Assembly (NCBI GenBank): GCA_027382625.1
Contig: JAJKFJ010022318.1
Coordinates: forward strand, 1-64,000
DNA length: 64,000 nt
Source: Tetmemena sp. SeJ-2015
Taxonomy: Eukaryota > Ciliophora > Spirotrichea > Sporadotrichida > Oxytrichidae
Direction: 5' to 3'
In this document: piece by piece, positions 33,955-47,036 of the stretch
How the letters are laid out: every line of letters starts with the position of its first letter
Position numbering within the stretch: position 1 is the first letter of the stretch
Position numbers and translations under genes: made by a program
The notes under the pieces: model-generated
Database searches by the model: none
What the model was told of the DNA's origin: nothing
The model's input: only the letters and a program-made list of their open reading frames with translations

Positions 33955-34802
33955 AGCTATGGGGGATACTTAGGCGACGTAAATTTATAATCGTCTTCTA
34001 CGAGTTAGACTTTCATCTGCTCAGATTGTATGATCTCTTCTTCGAACGTTTGCACCTATATTTTATAATTAAACTTTGATAATTATCTTATTTGCTCAGT
34101 TTGTATTGACACAAATAAATGCCTGAAATGTAGTGATCAGAGCATGATTTAAAATATAATATTTCAACTATTCATTTTCTAAGGAGTTAGTTTTTTTTAT
34201 TCAAGCATTTAAAACTACACAATGATAATACATCCCTAGTTATTTCTAAAATGTAATTTTATTCATTTTATTAGGGACAATTGCTTTGTTCAAAAATGAT
34301 TATTTTATATAAGAATTAATAATTTATATTTGAGCATGTACTTAGATGTCGAGTCGCTTATAAAATAAAAAGTGATTATAATTTTAATCGCTGATGTGCA
34401 AAAGTGCCTGTGATTCCACTAAATAAATAAGCTACTCCATTTTCACACCCGACCTCCCTCCTTTAAAAATATGTCGCTCATCTAGCTTTGAAAATTAAAA
34501 GTATAATTAAATTTTTAACCTTCTATGTTGACAGCTCAAGCACACAGGTTATAGAATTAGGGACGGTCAGCTACCCCTATAAAAATGTATTGTCAAAATA
34601 ATAAAACAATCTTCATATATAAACTTCATAATAATTCTCTATTTACAATAACTTCAGCTATGAAGGAAATTCATAACTCTCTAATTGGAGTGAATAATGA
34701 GTAAAAAAAAAAGGTTGAAAAGTTTTATTGAATGAATAACTCTTTGAGCATAAATATAAAGAGCGGAACTTACAACCAGATATTCATGTTGTTTGATCCC
34801 AT
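33955..34802 (-). CDS. Small protein of about 100 aa, several MDSs
   Basis: Starts MGSNNMNIWL at 34802. A middle MDS reads LTVPNSITCVLEL and, after removal of an IES with pointer AGCT (34494/34533), continues DERHIFKGGRSGVKMEQLIY and LVESQALLHISD. The last MDS near 34,060 reads VQTFEEEIIQSEQMKVQLVE then DDYKFTSPKYPPQLEP and stops at TGA 33955-33957. Charged, helix-forming, with a Pro-rich C-terminus. Not recognised. One junction (HISD to VQTF) and the first (NIWL to LTVP) remain unresolved. It is isolated in AT-rich DNA, which makes the coding-like composition stand out. Confidence 0.55.
34498..34536. other. IES in small gene, pointer AGCT
   Basis: AGCT at 34494-34497 and 34533-34536, offset 39 bp; excision gives ITCVLELDERHIF in one frame. 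Confidence 0.75.
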
Positions 34803-35254
34803 AGAAGTTTTAGCCACTAAAAATCTCACTATTACGTAAGTTAATAATCTATGCCTAGAGGATCATCAAATTATTTTTTGCATTATCATTCATATGCAAA
34901 ATTATAAATAAGATTCCAGCTTTCAATATATTTAATTCTATTTCGGAATATTATCTTAATAACCTGGAAGTATATTAGAGCACTTTAAACTCTTATAACT
35001 CTGGGATTAAATTTATTATCAATTCATGAATGAATGAAGTTAATTATTTTCTTCCTATTTTATATATTCTGGAGTATAGAAATTTGAAAATTAATTATAA
35101 ATGTTCTTATTTGCTATAAATTTTAAAAATGAAATATTAAAATTAGTATAATTAGTATTTTCTGTTTGATATCCTTATCATAACCTTTTATAATCTATTT
35201 TTAAGTTTAAAATTGATGAATAATAGTTTTATAGAACTTATGATTTCAGTAAAG
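34803..35254. other. Intergenic, nothing recognised
   Basis: AT-rich DNA between a minus-strand and a plus-strand gene; presumably both 5' flanks. No motif seen. Confidence 0.5.
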
Positions 35255-38200
35255 ATGGTGATTAAATATTAATAATTTACTATAGCCATCTTCATATCAG
35301 CATTGTATTTTAAAGTGAACTCATAGTTGGAAGGGAGGATTAATAGGCTTATCTGCGACCCTCATATCAAGCTGTGAACCCAGATTAGAGAACATGGATC
35401 ACTAACTCAGAAATATATATAAACCAGTTTATTGTTTATTCAGCTTTTGTTTTGAATATAAACCACACTGAGAAGTACTAATTCAATAAGTTTTTAGAAC
35501 TAGACATCATTACAAATATGAAAATAAATATACATGTATCAGAATTATTTTAAGTATTTTACAGGACAAGAAGCAATTGTTAATGCGATCATTTTCGAGC
35601 TTAGATTGGCCAATTTGTAAATGTACAACATTGATTATCAAGGTTAGTTCACTAAGATCAAATATGAAGGAATAAACTTAATAAAGATGAAAGTAATTTG
35701 ATAAACTAATTATACTCCTCATAAATTCATAGCCATGTATTTTTAAATGAAGATTCTTTAAATAAAGCAATTTTTATAAATTTCAATGGGCAATCGTATT
35801 TTAACTTACGATATAGTTGTTGAATTTGTTTAGTAGAACGCACTCATGCAAAGAAATAGAAACAACACATTCTACATTAAGGTAAGTTTAAAAGCCATTC
35901 TCAAAAAGAAAAACCTAATGAGAAAAGCTAAATCTATCTTTCCTATTTAAGATTGAGGATTTCAGACTTTCATAATATGTTTCTTTAGAATTGCAGATTA
36001 GCATGGATTTATTACTTCTTTTAAAGCACCTCTGGCTATGAGGTAATTATCGACAACTCTAAACTAGATACTACTTAAGCTCGAGGAATCAACTCGTTTA
36101 TTTTTAAATGCTAAAAACTTATTCTTACTATGATTATTGCCACTTGCGATTCAGCGTCTCCTAATAAACAAAGGAAGATTTTTCTCTTCTATTCTAATTT
36201 GAATAAATGGTTTATAAACTCAATGGTTGTGAAGAACAGTTACTTATATGGTAATGGAGTCGATTATAACAATAGTAAGAAAATATATATTTTTGTGAAA
36301 GATTGAGTCGAGGAAAACATATGGCTCGCAGCTTAAGCTGTCTATGGAAATGTACAATTTACAAACAACACCTTCGACATGGTCTCGCCAGCTTCTTGGA
36401 TTATTTTCTCAGTCGGTTCTCCCTATTGCACCTCAACTCAGCCAAATCAATTAGTCTTTACTGATAACATTGTTCATAAGTGTATTTTTTGATTATAAAG
36501 TTAAATGAATTTAAAATTGTCACCATATCCTAGGTGTCAGGGCTAGGAGGCTCAGCTGGCGTGGCTTACTCCCCCAAGATATCACTCAGCTTCTTAATTC
36601 AAAAACCTTATCATCCCATCTTATATTTTTTAGCCTCTCATCTGTAGACTTGGGCCAAGCCTACTTAGTGAACATAAGCAATAACTTTTTTCAAAATATG
36701 GTGGTCAGAAACCCACTCGTCCAGATTAGCTCCAATATACAAAATATGAAAGTTATAGTCAGAGACAACAAAATCAGCAGCATGTTTTTGGATGAGGGCA
36801 GAAAAGGAATATCCAGTCCCCTCGTTTAAATAGACACCCAAAGCATGGGCTAAATTGAGATCTAGCAAATTAATAAAAGAAATTGATGTTTAAAGTAAAG
36901 TAGAAAGATAAATAATATTTGCTCGTTAATTTATTTAGATCAGTAACAATTAGCTAAGTGACATCAGAATAGATTTCATCTTTCAAGTTCTTTCTGGTGT
37001 GTTAGCCACAGTCGTAATTATACAAATTCTATCATAGATTGAATTTAATAAAGTAAACAATCATTTCAGGAATGTTAACCAATTGAAATGAAAATATTTT
37101 GCTCTTCTTTTTCAATTATTTAACTAAGGTAAGAAAACAATGAAGAGTGTAATTGAATCTAGTGAATTATATGAGTCAGTAGTTCTTTGATTTGAGGCAA
37201 CTCCAAAATCTGACATTCACAAATAACTCTCTTAGAGATGCGTACATGATATAAAGTCAATTTCTTTCTGCTGCTACCATTTAAAGAGCTACTATTTTCA
37301 ATTTGACCCTCACTAATATTAGTAAGATATCAAACATCGCGTTTAACTATTATAGCTTCCTCTTAAGTTAAGAATTAAAAATTTTGTTTTAAACTAAAAA
37401 AAGTATTGTACTTCACATCTGTCCGCAATCTTAGGATGAGCAGATTGAATGCCACCAATATTTATCTATCACAACCTACTCAGTACAGCTCCTTGATTAT
37501 GATTCAAAGTCTAAACTTAGACCTCTATGACTAATTTCCTTATTTAAATTTTTTTCTACCTGATATTATATAATGACTCAATAGTTTCTCAGATAGGAAA
37601 TTTTTCTTACAACAGTGGGGCTTTAAAGATGCTGATAGTAGAGTAAATAATTCTAACAGATAAAGAAAGCCTAAACAAAAGAGTTACTATTGAACTCTCA
37701 AACATAAATGCAACCTCAATTTTAAATATAATTTCATATGTAATTATTAAAAATATTTCTCTTTCCAATGAAGATCTCATCTCTTTGAATTCGTTCAGTC
37801 ATATTAATGCATCGATTACACTGAGAGAAATTCTGATCAGAGAAGTTAGCTCACCCGGCACTCTAATTCAAGCCTTGTTTAATGGAAATCTAACAATCAG
37901 AAATTCCAATTAAACTTAGTTTAAAAAAATAATAATATCTCTTTATAAATTCCTCATTCGTAAACTGTAGTGCGCATGTTTTAATAGCCAAGCCTTCGAA
38001 TACATTATCAGTTAACAATCCTCTCTATGCCATGATAGTATTGCTCTTGTAAAAATGAAATAATTTAATCTCCTTATCTTTAAGAAAATATGATTATTGT
38101 AATATAAACAAACTTCTCGGGTATCATGGGTTCAAGTGATGCTTTGATCCAATCTTCAACTAATTCAATGGTCTATATTGATTCATGTAGTTAATTAAAA

Positions 38201-41200
38201 AATTTCATACACGCATTTAAATAAGTTTCACAAACAATTCAAGTCCAGGTAGAGGCTCTATCGCTTTTGCAAATCTCAAGAAGTCGAAAATTGAATTTCA
38301 CTCTTGCAATATAACTTCCAGCTAAGCGATGAAAGGGGGAGTGGCCTATGCACACCTCTAATCTAAAATTTTAATGAGTCAGGTCCGAGCTGAGAACAAT
38401 AGTGCTAAACTAGGAGGAGTTATTTACCTTGGAGATGATGGAATTTTTGAAGCTGTAGATTCTATTTTCTCATTGAACACTGCAGCTTAAGATTAATTTT
38501 TGCAATTAAACTATTAATTAAAGGGGTTTATAAATTATTTATTTTTTTTCAAGAAGGGTAGTTTGGATATTTCATAAATAATCAGGAGGAGAGCTAGCTG
38601 AAGAGAATATCTGTAACAGGTGCAGAATCTGATATGACTAAGATCAATTTCTAGATAGTTCTCTTGATGTCTACCCTGTCAATCACAGAGAGCTTTCAGC
38701 AAAATAAAGTTTTGTAAGTCTATTAAAAACAATCAAACACTTTCTTAAGTTTTATTATAAAATTTGATTAAAGAATTTAATTTTATAGTATAAATTCGAT
38801 AATGTTCATGTGCCATGAAGTTAAAAATAATTGTAGGTATCTAATAAATGCTATGGCAGGTTCTTTGATCCAGATATATAACTTATCATCTAGCAATCAA
38901 GAGTATAATATGCTTGCGTAGCTTAGTTAAAGCTAGCTTCAGATAAGCAACATCAGTTTTCAAAACATATCTCAGTAAGATAGAGAAGATTAGTTTAACA
39001 TATTTTTAGAGCTAAGAGTTCCCAATCAGTTCTTCCTTTTTTCAAACTTCAAGATTAGTCCACTCTTTAAAAAAATTTAAATTATACTTTAGTAACTCTT
39101 GAGTGTAATATAAGTTATAAGAATTTTCTGTTTACTACTTTTATTGAGTTAATGAATTCAAATTTCACCTTATTAAATAGCCAGATGATAGTATCTTCGA
39201 CCTCAAGCCTCTAATTCTTAAATCTACAATTCACAAACATTCAATTTCTATAACCGCAAGCATTTTTAAATAGAGATATGTAGATAATCTTCAAATTTAT
39301 TAAGCTTCTTTCATAGATCTTTACCTCTCAGTTGTGAATTTTCAGGGGACTTCTTTTAGTAAAATATCGATAAATGAAAGCTCATGCTTGGTTTCCGTGT
39401 CTACAACACAATTGACACTTTAAAACGTCACAGTATCGCAATTCTAAAACACTTTTATTACTTCTTAAAAATCTAGCATCTCCATTGTCAACTCCTCTTT
39501 TTAAAATATTATAATTTTATCAACTATCATAAATTATGAATTCATTTGAAAAAGGATAGTCAGGCTCAAATTATTCATCGTATTATAAAGGGGACTTGCT
39601 CTCAATGCCCATTCTTCAATTCTTAATTTCGATAAAATTATACTTTAAATTAGCTAAATCAATACTCTAAATCTCTGGATCTAGCTTTGACAGGATTGAA
39701 GCTTCAGATTCCTAAGGGGAGCAATATATTTTCAAAATCCCGCTCAGTATCTATCCTCTAGTTAAATAATCTCAAATACTTTTATAACTCCTATTAATGA
39801 TATTAAATTAAATACCAAGTTTTCTAATAACAAAGCGGCCAATGGAGGAGCAATATATATGACTGGAGTTAAAGTGCTAATAATTGGCTGCAATTTCACT
39901 TCCAATATTGCTTTATAGAAAGGTGGGGCGCTCTACATAGATTTGATAGAACCCTAGAATAATGAGCAAGCTAACTAGATTCAGTCAAGTCAATTCCTAA
40001 ATAACTATGCAAGCATCCAGGGTGGAGGAATTCAATACTTTGAAATCAGACCAGAGAGATTTTTGAAATTTTTTCTTCTGGAACAGTATTGTAAACAAGA
40101 AGGTTTTTTTCTTTTAATTAGAAGCAGGCATATTTGGAAATGATTACGCAGGTGTAGGCTATAGATTAGGATTCTTGAAGCAAGAACTTTCAATTGCAAA
40201 TAACAAGAAGTTTAATTAAGAGGACATTAAATTAGGAGTCTTTGATTTACAAAAGAAAAAAATTGGAATCAAAAGGAAGCTGATTGAGTGAATGAAGAAA
40301 AAGTGAAACAGTCATTGAGTTAAGTTCTTTTTATCTGAATGCATCAATCTCTGGAGATAATAGAAAAGTTTTATAAGAATTATGAGATACTGTTTATACT
40401 TTGCAGTGGGGAGTAGTCTCTCCTTCAATTGCAGTTATAGGAGAGCCAGGCCTCGATATGATAATCCAAGCCTCAAGTTCAAGCAATCCCTCGCTTTTGG
40501 AAGCTTAAATTTTGATCCACATCTTGGACTGTGAGGTGGGACAAGTTCTTCAGAATGGCTTGTAATAATCGCCTTGATAGTTTAAATGATTTACTTTAGA
40601 TGCGCTGAGTGCGTTTATGGAACCTATGCTCTCACAAATGCTCTATCAAATGTTTAAACCAGATTTATATATTTGAATGCAGAGAATATTTGCTCAAGAT
40701 GCCCTGCTAACGCTTACTGTGAGGGCGGATCTTAGATAATGCCAAACGTAGGATTCTGGCGAGCCTCAAATAACTTCAGAGAAGATCTTAATTGGAATAT
40801 AGAACTACAGAAGGAGATTAAATTCTTTTCCTTGCCTGTAATTTACTGTTCTGTAATATATTTATAGTGGTGGAGGAATATAAGAGTGCTAGGTAGGTTA
40901 CAAGGGTCCACTTTGCTAATAGTGTCTGGGCTGGGATGAAAAGGGAGAAAAGTACTATGCTCAAGTCGGAACTGATTCTTGCTAAGAATGCGGAAGTGTT
41001 CTTAAGGAGGGTCTAATTCTTTAATTCATTTCCATACATCAAAAATTTAAATTCTTGTCGGAATTATGTTAGGTCTAATCGCCTACTTTGTGTTGTAGTT
41101 AGTGTAAGAATATTTTATAGTAACTCATTTTCTTGCAGACTTCTTATTAGAAACCCTTCGAGATAGAAAGATCATACTTTATAATTATTTACTTTATTGT

Positions 41201-44200
41201 AACTAAAAATATACTTAAAAAATTATTTCTACGCTTTATTAACAGCGATATTGTTTGAATACATATTAACACATAAATTATTTTTTACAAAATATCATAC
41301 TGTCTTGTTGAGGATATTGACAACTTATTTCTAAGAGGTCTTGCTTTCATAAACTAGTTTAAAACACAGAATAGAAATTATATAATTTACTTGTCAAAGA
41401 ATTAAATTTACAGTGGCCTCAAATAGTCAAAGCATTCTATTTATATATTGCAAATTGATTATATATTTATACGTGGATTCTTCTAGAACTTCTCACTCTT
41501 CAGCAGTGCTAATCTTAAATAAAAATTATAAAATAAATTCTATAGCCAATTTTTTTCTAATCAAAACATGATTAAGGTCAACTGCTTCTTAGAATATGGA
41601 TAATTAATTATGATATAATTCTTTCAATCAAGTAAGAAGCATAGTGGGTTAATGTTTTGTCTATAGCTAAATAATTTGATGGATTCAGTAAATTCGTCTT
41701 CAACATGATGTTCTACGCTATGCTTCCACCTTTCATTTTTACCGCTGTTTATCTTGCTTTTAAACATAAATGGTAATAAGAAAATAGACTTGCATTGAAG
41801 CTCATAAAGTGCACTTATATTTAATGAGAATAGGATTAAAATATTTTTAGCACTTGCAGGAAAAACAATGGATAGGCAGATACTTCAATGACGAATAGCA
41901 ATTTTTGAGTACAGAAGTATTTATTAAATTTAATTTGAATGCTAGAATCACTGTGGCTTTATAATTATGAAATAAATTCAGTATTTTATATTATTGTATT
42001 AACTTTGTTGATCTTCATAATCTACCCATCGATAACTCAATATGCTTTTGGAATGTTCAATTGCCAAACAGTTGAAGGCATCTCCTATCTGCAGAATGAC
42101 TTTTCAGTCTTATCTTTAAAAGTTGTGTACTATATTTATGTTAGCTTAATTTTTAAGTCGTCTGTTGGAGTTCAGAGCACGTTAGCTACATATTTACATT
42201 TGCTCTGCCAGTACTGATTATTTGGGTGGTTGGGTTTCCCCTTGCTATCTTATTAGCACTAAGAAAGTCTAGGAAGAACTTGAATGATGTCATTTAAATA
42301 TTTTAATATTTTATCCTTCTAATTAAACGTCATGACTATAAAGAGACTTGGTCTTTACTACATCGGTTTCAGAGATGAGACTTTCTACTGGTAAATATTA
42401 GAATAGAAAAAATTGAACTTCATTTGTTTGGTAAATAGGAGTAATTAACATGAGGAGGGTGCTATTCATCGCTGTGACTGTGTCCATGTCAAGATTCAAA
42501 AAGCAACTTTACTTAAAACTATAAATTATTTCCTCTTAATTGTTATTATGTTACTTTACGTAAGCTCTACCTCTTTATTACAAAAAAGTTTAGGCAATTG
42601 TTTGCTGCTTCATAGTCAATAATAGAATATTATTTAATGATGAGTTGAAATTAAATATAGTGTATGCATATCTGCAGTTAGTTCGCATTAAGAAGCCTTA
42701 CTAGCAAGACTACTTGAACTATGTGGACGGCCTGGCTGCTCTCTCCACTGCAACCACAATTGCTATGGGAATGTTAAAACAAAAATTTGCACAATTTAAA
42801 CTTTCTATAAAATTTAAGTTCTTTCTGTAGGAAGGCAACGAGGAGAATCAGAGTTACAGTAGCCCTTCTGTTTACTGTAATTCTAGCAGTTAACTTGAGT
42901 TTCATCCTCTACTGGTCTTCTAAAATGATCCCCATTGTTTAAAATGGCCAGACAGAAAATTATAACCATCAAAAGCATTTAGTGTTTAATATATTTAAGT
43001 TCGTTTAAATTGAGGTGATTAGGAGTTTTAAGATGTCTTTTATGAATTCTGAAAGATCAGCCTCGAGGAAACAAACCACTCTGAATTACACAAAGAAATA
43101 GAGTAAATGAATCTATTTGATTATTTGTCCATATAAATGAAGTATTCGTGGTGATATCAAATTCAATACTTATTAATTGTGTGAATTAAGGAACCGAAAA
43201 TTTCTCTCCAATAATTAAGTACTTGGATAAAGAGAAATAAAAAGCTATAACAGAAATTCAGAGTCCTATGAAAAAGAAAGCCCTCAAAACGGAGAAAGTT
43301 CATAAAGTGCATACACCTGGAGTTGAAGGTATCTATAGCTTAAAATTAGGTGATTGTAAATACACCATGCAAAAATAAATATAATTCAAAATATAGATAA
43401 TTATATTAATGAGAATAAGGACAAATTTATTTACAATAATCAATTTAAACTCAGTTTAAAAAAGTGAAAAATTTATTTCAGAAATAATTCTTAATCATCT
43501 TATATTATTTTAGCAAACGTCTGAGCGTACTCAGGGATTAGAATTCGCCTTTAATAAGAACTCACATTCACCCATCTCCACTTTTAAGGATCATTTTTTA
43601 TCTTCTTTTCGTTATTTTAAATTTAGATCCTCAAAGAATCTTTTCTCCCACTACTTTTGATATGAATGAAACTCCGAAGATGGGTACCACTAGGTAGATG
43701 AATATTAACTATCATCATTATTTTTTTCTAGTGATAAAAATAACTAATTTAGATGAACTTCAGCATTGACGATTTCTTAGGCTCGCCTTCAAAGAGACAC
43801 AAAACTTAGTCTAAGTTTTTTAAGAATGACAACGTTGGCAGCTCAGATAGGAATGAGAGAATGAACTTATATATGGTTGATTCTTAGAATTCGCCTGGTG
43901 AATTAATTAAAATAAAAATTGAAAATCATATTCTAGCTTCAGATTTTAGTTTATTAAATATTTTTGGATATTTGAGAGTATCTTTCTGAATTTTTTATTA
44001 TAGCTGAGAATTAAATAAGAGAATTAAATTAGATATTAAAGTAAATGGAATTAAATCGTGACTATTAAGGTGTGTCAAATTTAATAACTATTGCACTATG
44101 CGATTCAGCATAAAATTATATTATTTTTCATCCTTGCAACCTTTTGTAGGAGAGCTCAATACAGAGTTACACATGAGACACAATATTTGTAAATAAAATA

Positions 44201-44249
44201 GATGATGAAGAATATGATGAATGCGGCGAGCAACATATCTCGCAACTGA
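35255..44249 (+). CDS. Giant beta-helix, cysteine-rich, multi-pass membrane protein
   Basis: Candidate start MVIKYQQFTIAIFISALYF at 35255 looks like a signal peptide. MDSs then give repeated short beta-strand units rich in Asn/Ser/Ile, for example VQFTNNTFDMVSPASW (36,360), AYLVNISNNFFQNMVVRNP and VIVRDNKISSMF (36,700), LTFTNNSLRDAYMI (37,210); this is the pattern of right-handed parallel beta-helix (pectin-lyase-like) domains and continues to about 40,050. A Cys-rich module follows: CAECVYGTYALTNALSN, CSRCPANAYCEGG, GFWRASNNFREDLN, CQVGYKGPLCQQC (40,600-40,950). Then several membrane segments, including VFYIIVLTLLIFIIYPSI and YAFGMFNCQTVEG (42,000-42,100). The cytoplasmic tail includes MNFSIDDFLGSPSKRHKT (43,750) and may end at 43,987 or, via a last MDS with QMMKNMMNAASNISRN, at TGA 44247-44249. 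Beta-helix plus Cys module plus multi-TM is a recurrent ciliate surface-protein architecture. Many IES junctions were not individually resolved. Confidence 0.75.
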
Positions 44250-44409
44250 GGGAACTTTGAAGATTATTAAAGGAGAAACTAATATTAAATTTTTATTCCT
44301 CTTTCGAATAAGTAGCAGATCAGGTGGGTGAATAATGCTTTTCATTTATTATTTTAACCAATCACCTATTTTAAATTTAATTCTCAACTTTAATGAATTA
44401 CCCTCGATT

Positions 44410-45294
44410 ATGAAACTCCACCCTCTTAGCCAGGGATTTGAAAACCTGTTTGTAAAGAACAATTTAAATGACTCTGAGTTCAAATTGCAAGCAAAGATAA
44501 AATATTAATGTATTTTTATCCGTCATTTAAGATCTTTATTTATTTGAAAGTAGGATTAAGGAGGAAAGAAGAAGAAAAAATAAAGTAATCACATTTTAAG
44601 TGTCGTCTGATAAGATACTACTAGAAAGCACAATAAGAGTGGACTGAAATCAAAATTTGCGAAATAAGAACTTGAGTTTTCAGAAAGATAAAAATAAATA
44701 AAGGGTAAAGAAGTAATTGTAAAAAATGAATTTATATTTAACAGAAAGAGAGGAATCTAATCATGAAATAAGAGTAATAACCAAGCCAAATAAACGTAAG
44801 TCTAAAATCTAATATTTTTAAAAATTAAATGATATGAAAATTAAGCTTTAAGGTAATTTGCTTTATTTATATTCACAAAATAGGGAGTAAATTCTATAAT
44901 AAGTTTACATTTTGTTTTTAAGGATTAGGTTTTTAAAAAAGTCTTGAGTTTTAGGTATAAATTTAAAGCATTATAAAAGTTTAAATTATAACTTATATTC
45001 GAGAGGAGATTCTTGGAAAGGCTAGGAAATTAAAGCACCTCAATAAGACTCTCATCCCTAAAATAAAGAAAAGAACTAGAAGGTTAAATAGAAAAGCACC
45101 TTTAAGAAGAGCCCTTAAGCTCTGTAGACTATCTTCTTCCCCAAAAATTAAAACCAAAATAAGGCTGAAGACAAACTAAATTAAAACATCGTATACTTTT
45201 TTAATTTAAAGACAAGAGAGCGAACGATAATAATATAGACAATTTCGAAGACTATATTTATGCTTTTGGAGCAGTACCTAATGAATGAATTCAT
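44410..45294 (+). CDS. Putative small basic protein, several MDSs
   Basis: ATG at 44410 opens MKLHPLSQGFENLFVKN then NLNDSEFKLQAKIKYQ. Later MDSs read EEEKIKQSHFKCRLIRYYQ (44,590), NLTER-like MNLYLTEREESNHEIRV and ITKPNKRK (44,726-44,800), and a strongly basic end KARKLKHLNKTLIPKIKKRT then RRLNRKAPLRRALKLCRL (45,015-45,130), to TGA 45292-45294. High Lys/Arg suggests a nucleic-acid-binding or ribosome-associated protein (inference only). Segments lie in different frames; pointers not resolved. The alternative is two small genes, the second starting at 44726. Confidence 0.45.
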
Positions 45295-46193
45295 AAATAT
45301 TCTCCCACTAAGACAATAAATTAACCTCTTCCCTACCATTTCTTCCAGTATATTTGAAGTATTAATACTAATAGCTGACTGCTCTTTATTATACAAAAAA
45401 TTAAAATTAAAGGCAATTTTATAATTAATTTTCAAATTCCCTTATCAAAATGAAAATTCATATGAAAATAATAAATAAGCTTCAATTAAAATTAATTTAA
45501 GTTATTCTATCAGTCTAATCAATTTACATATTTTATTTGAATCCATTTAATTTAAAGCAATAAAAATATTATCACACTTTAAAAAATTAAATATTAGAAA
45601 TAAAAATTTATCTCATCCACTAAATAGATGTTTAAGATAGGATTCAAAGTGAGAAACTAGCAAATAAACTTAAATTTTGTTTATTGTTGTCATCTTTTAT
45701 ATCTAAAGTTTATTAAAGGGCTGAATACTTTAGAAATTAGAAGTCAAACGAACAAATTATACAAAGAAGAAAAAAGTTGATTTATCTGCCTAAATATAAT
45801 TTATTCGCACTCCAACCCTCCCAAAAACTTCCAAAGCGAGGTCTCTCACTATTTACTAAGTCTGAGAGATCTCCAAGCTGGTTAAATTTAAATTCGTGAT
45901 AATTTTTTATTTTATTAACTGATTTCTTTATGAAAGAAAATTATAAAATTATGAAATGCAATTTTATTAAGTTATTATTTGTGTGCATAATTTTAAATGT
46001 AGCTGCGAGTTGTAAAATAAATATAACTTCATTGATAAATTTATATTGATAATTTAATTTTGGGAGTTTGAAGCATTAAAGTTAATTTTTTTCATCATCC
46101 ATAAAATAATATTTTTGTGATTATAATCTTATATGATGATTATTATAAAATGATTAATTTTATGAATATAATAATATCCATTGGATGGTGTAT
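45295..46193. other. AT-rich intergenic DNA
   Basis: No gene supported. The minus-strand frame at 45,181-45,435 is Ile/Phe/Asn-rich, overlaps the basic gene and has no motif. Confidence 0.5.
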
Positions 46194-46753
46194 AATGTTG
46201 GTGAGAGTGGAGGAGATAAGCCGGTTAGTGAGTCATTGGGTTTGATTTGAGTTTTGGGTTGATTAAATTTGCGTATTGATATTAGGGCTCCAGGGGTTTA
46301 ATTCTTAAATTATCTGCATGCTCATTTAAATAGCATTCTCCGCCCATTTTCAATTGAATTAAGCTTTTCTTTATCAACTCATTATAAAAAAAATAAATTC
46401 AAACATAAAACAAAAAGCATAAATAATTTGAATCTCATAAAGGAAATATAAAATGATCATTTCAGCTTCATATATAAATATTTGAAAATCATAAAATAAA
46501 TTGCTTTTTAACTCGTCTCTAGATCATTCTTGCAGGATTTCATACAAAACTTAAGAGACAAAAATAATCTAATTTTTTTCATATAATACCTCTCTTTAAA
46601 TTAAGAGTGACGCCTATCCGCGTATAAGTTTAGCGAGGACGGGAGCTAGCGGAGGACAGCAAATTTTAGAAAGTCCTGGAGCTTAATTCCAAGGATTTAT
46701 GGAATATATTTAAAATATTTTGGGCGGAAAAAAGACTAGTCTCTATAAAATGA
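46194..46753 (+). CDS. Putative small protein, two or more MDSs
   Basis: ATG at 46194 opens MVYNVGESGGDKPVSESLG, closed by TGA in that frame. A second segment near 46,530 reads SRSFLQDFIQNLRDKN. A third (46,600-46,753) reads RGRELAEDSKFQKVLEL and NSKDLWNIFKIFWAEKRL before TGA 46751-46753. GC content rises over the first and third segments. Unrecognised; amphipathic helices with Trp. The joins are not resolved, so the unit is tentative. Confidence 0.4.
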
Positions 46754-47036
46754 TGAGAAAGAATATTGGGGTGTTGATATTAAAACCGACTTATAAATGA
46801 ATTAATATTTAATTGGAGAGTAGAGCAGAGAAACATTTAACTTAACTTTATTACCGCACAATTAGAAAAATTTAGTCTCAGAAATTATTAAATTGGAATA
46901 TGTTTTAAATAACTGATATATTCTTATAAAAATTTGTGTTCTAGTTAGAAATAATTCTTAGTACATATTTATTTGTTTTGTGAATAAGGAAATAAATATA
47001 ATCATAAAGAATACTTTTCTTATGTATATAAATGGA
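46754..47036. other. AT-rich spacer
   Basis: Short AT-rich spacer between convergent putative genes; nothing seen. Confidence 0.5.

Noticed and set aside
45139..45160. CCCCAAAA resembling a telomeric repeat unit
   Set aside because: A single unit inside the basic gene; no tandem array, so coincidence.
45181..45435. Minus-strand hydrophobic ORF
   Set aside because: Composition follows base bias; it overlaps the more coding-like basic gene on the plus strand.
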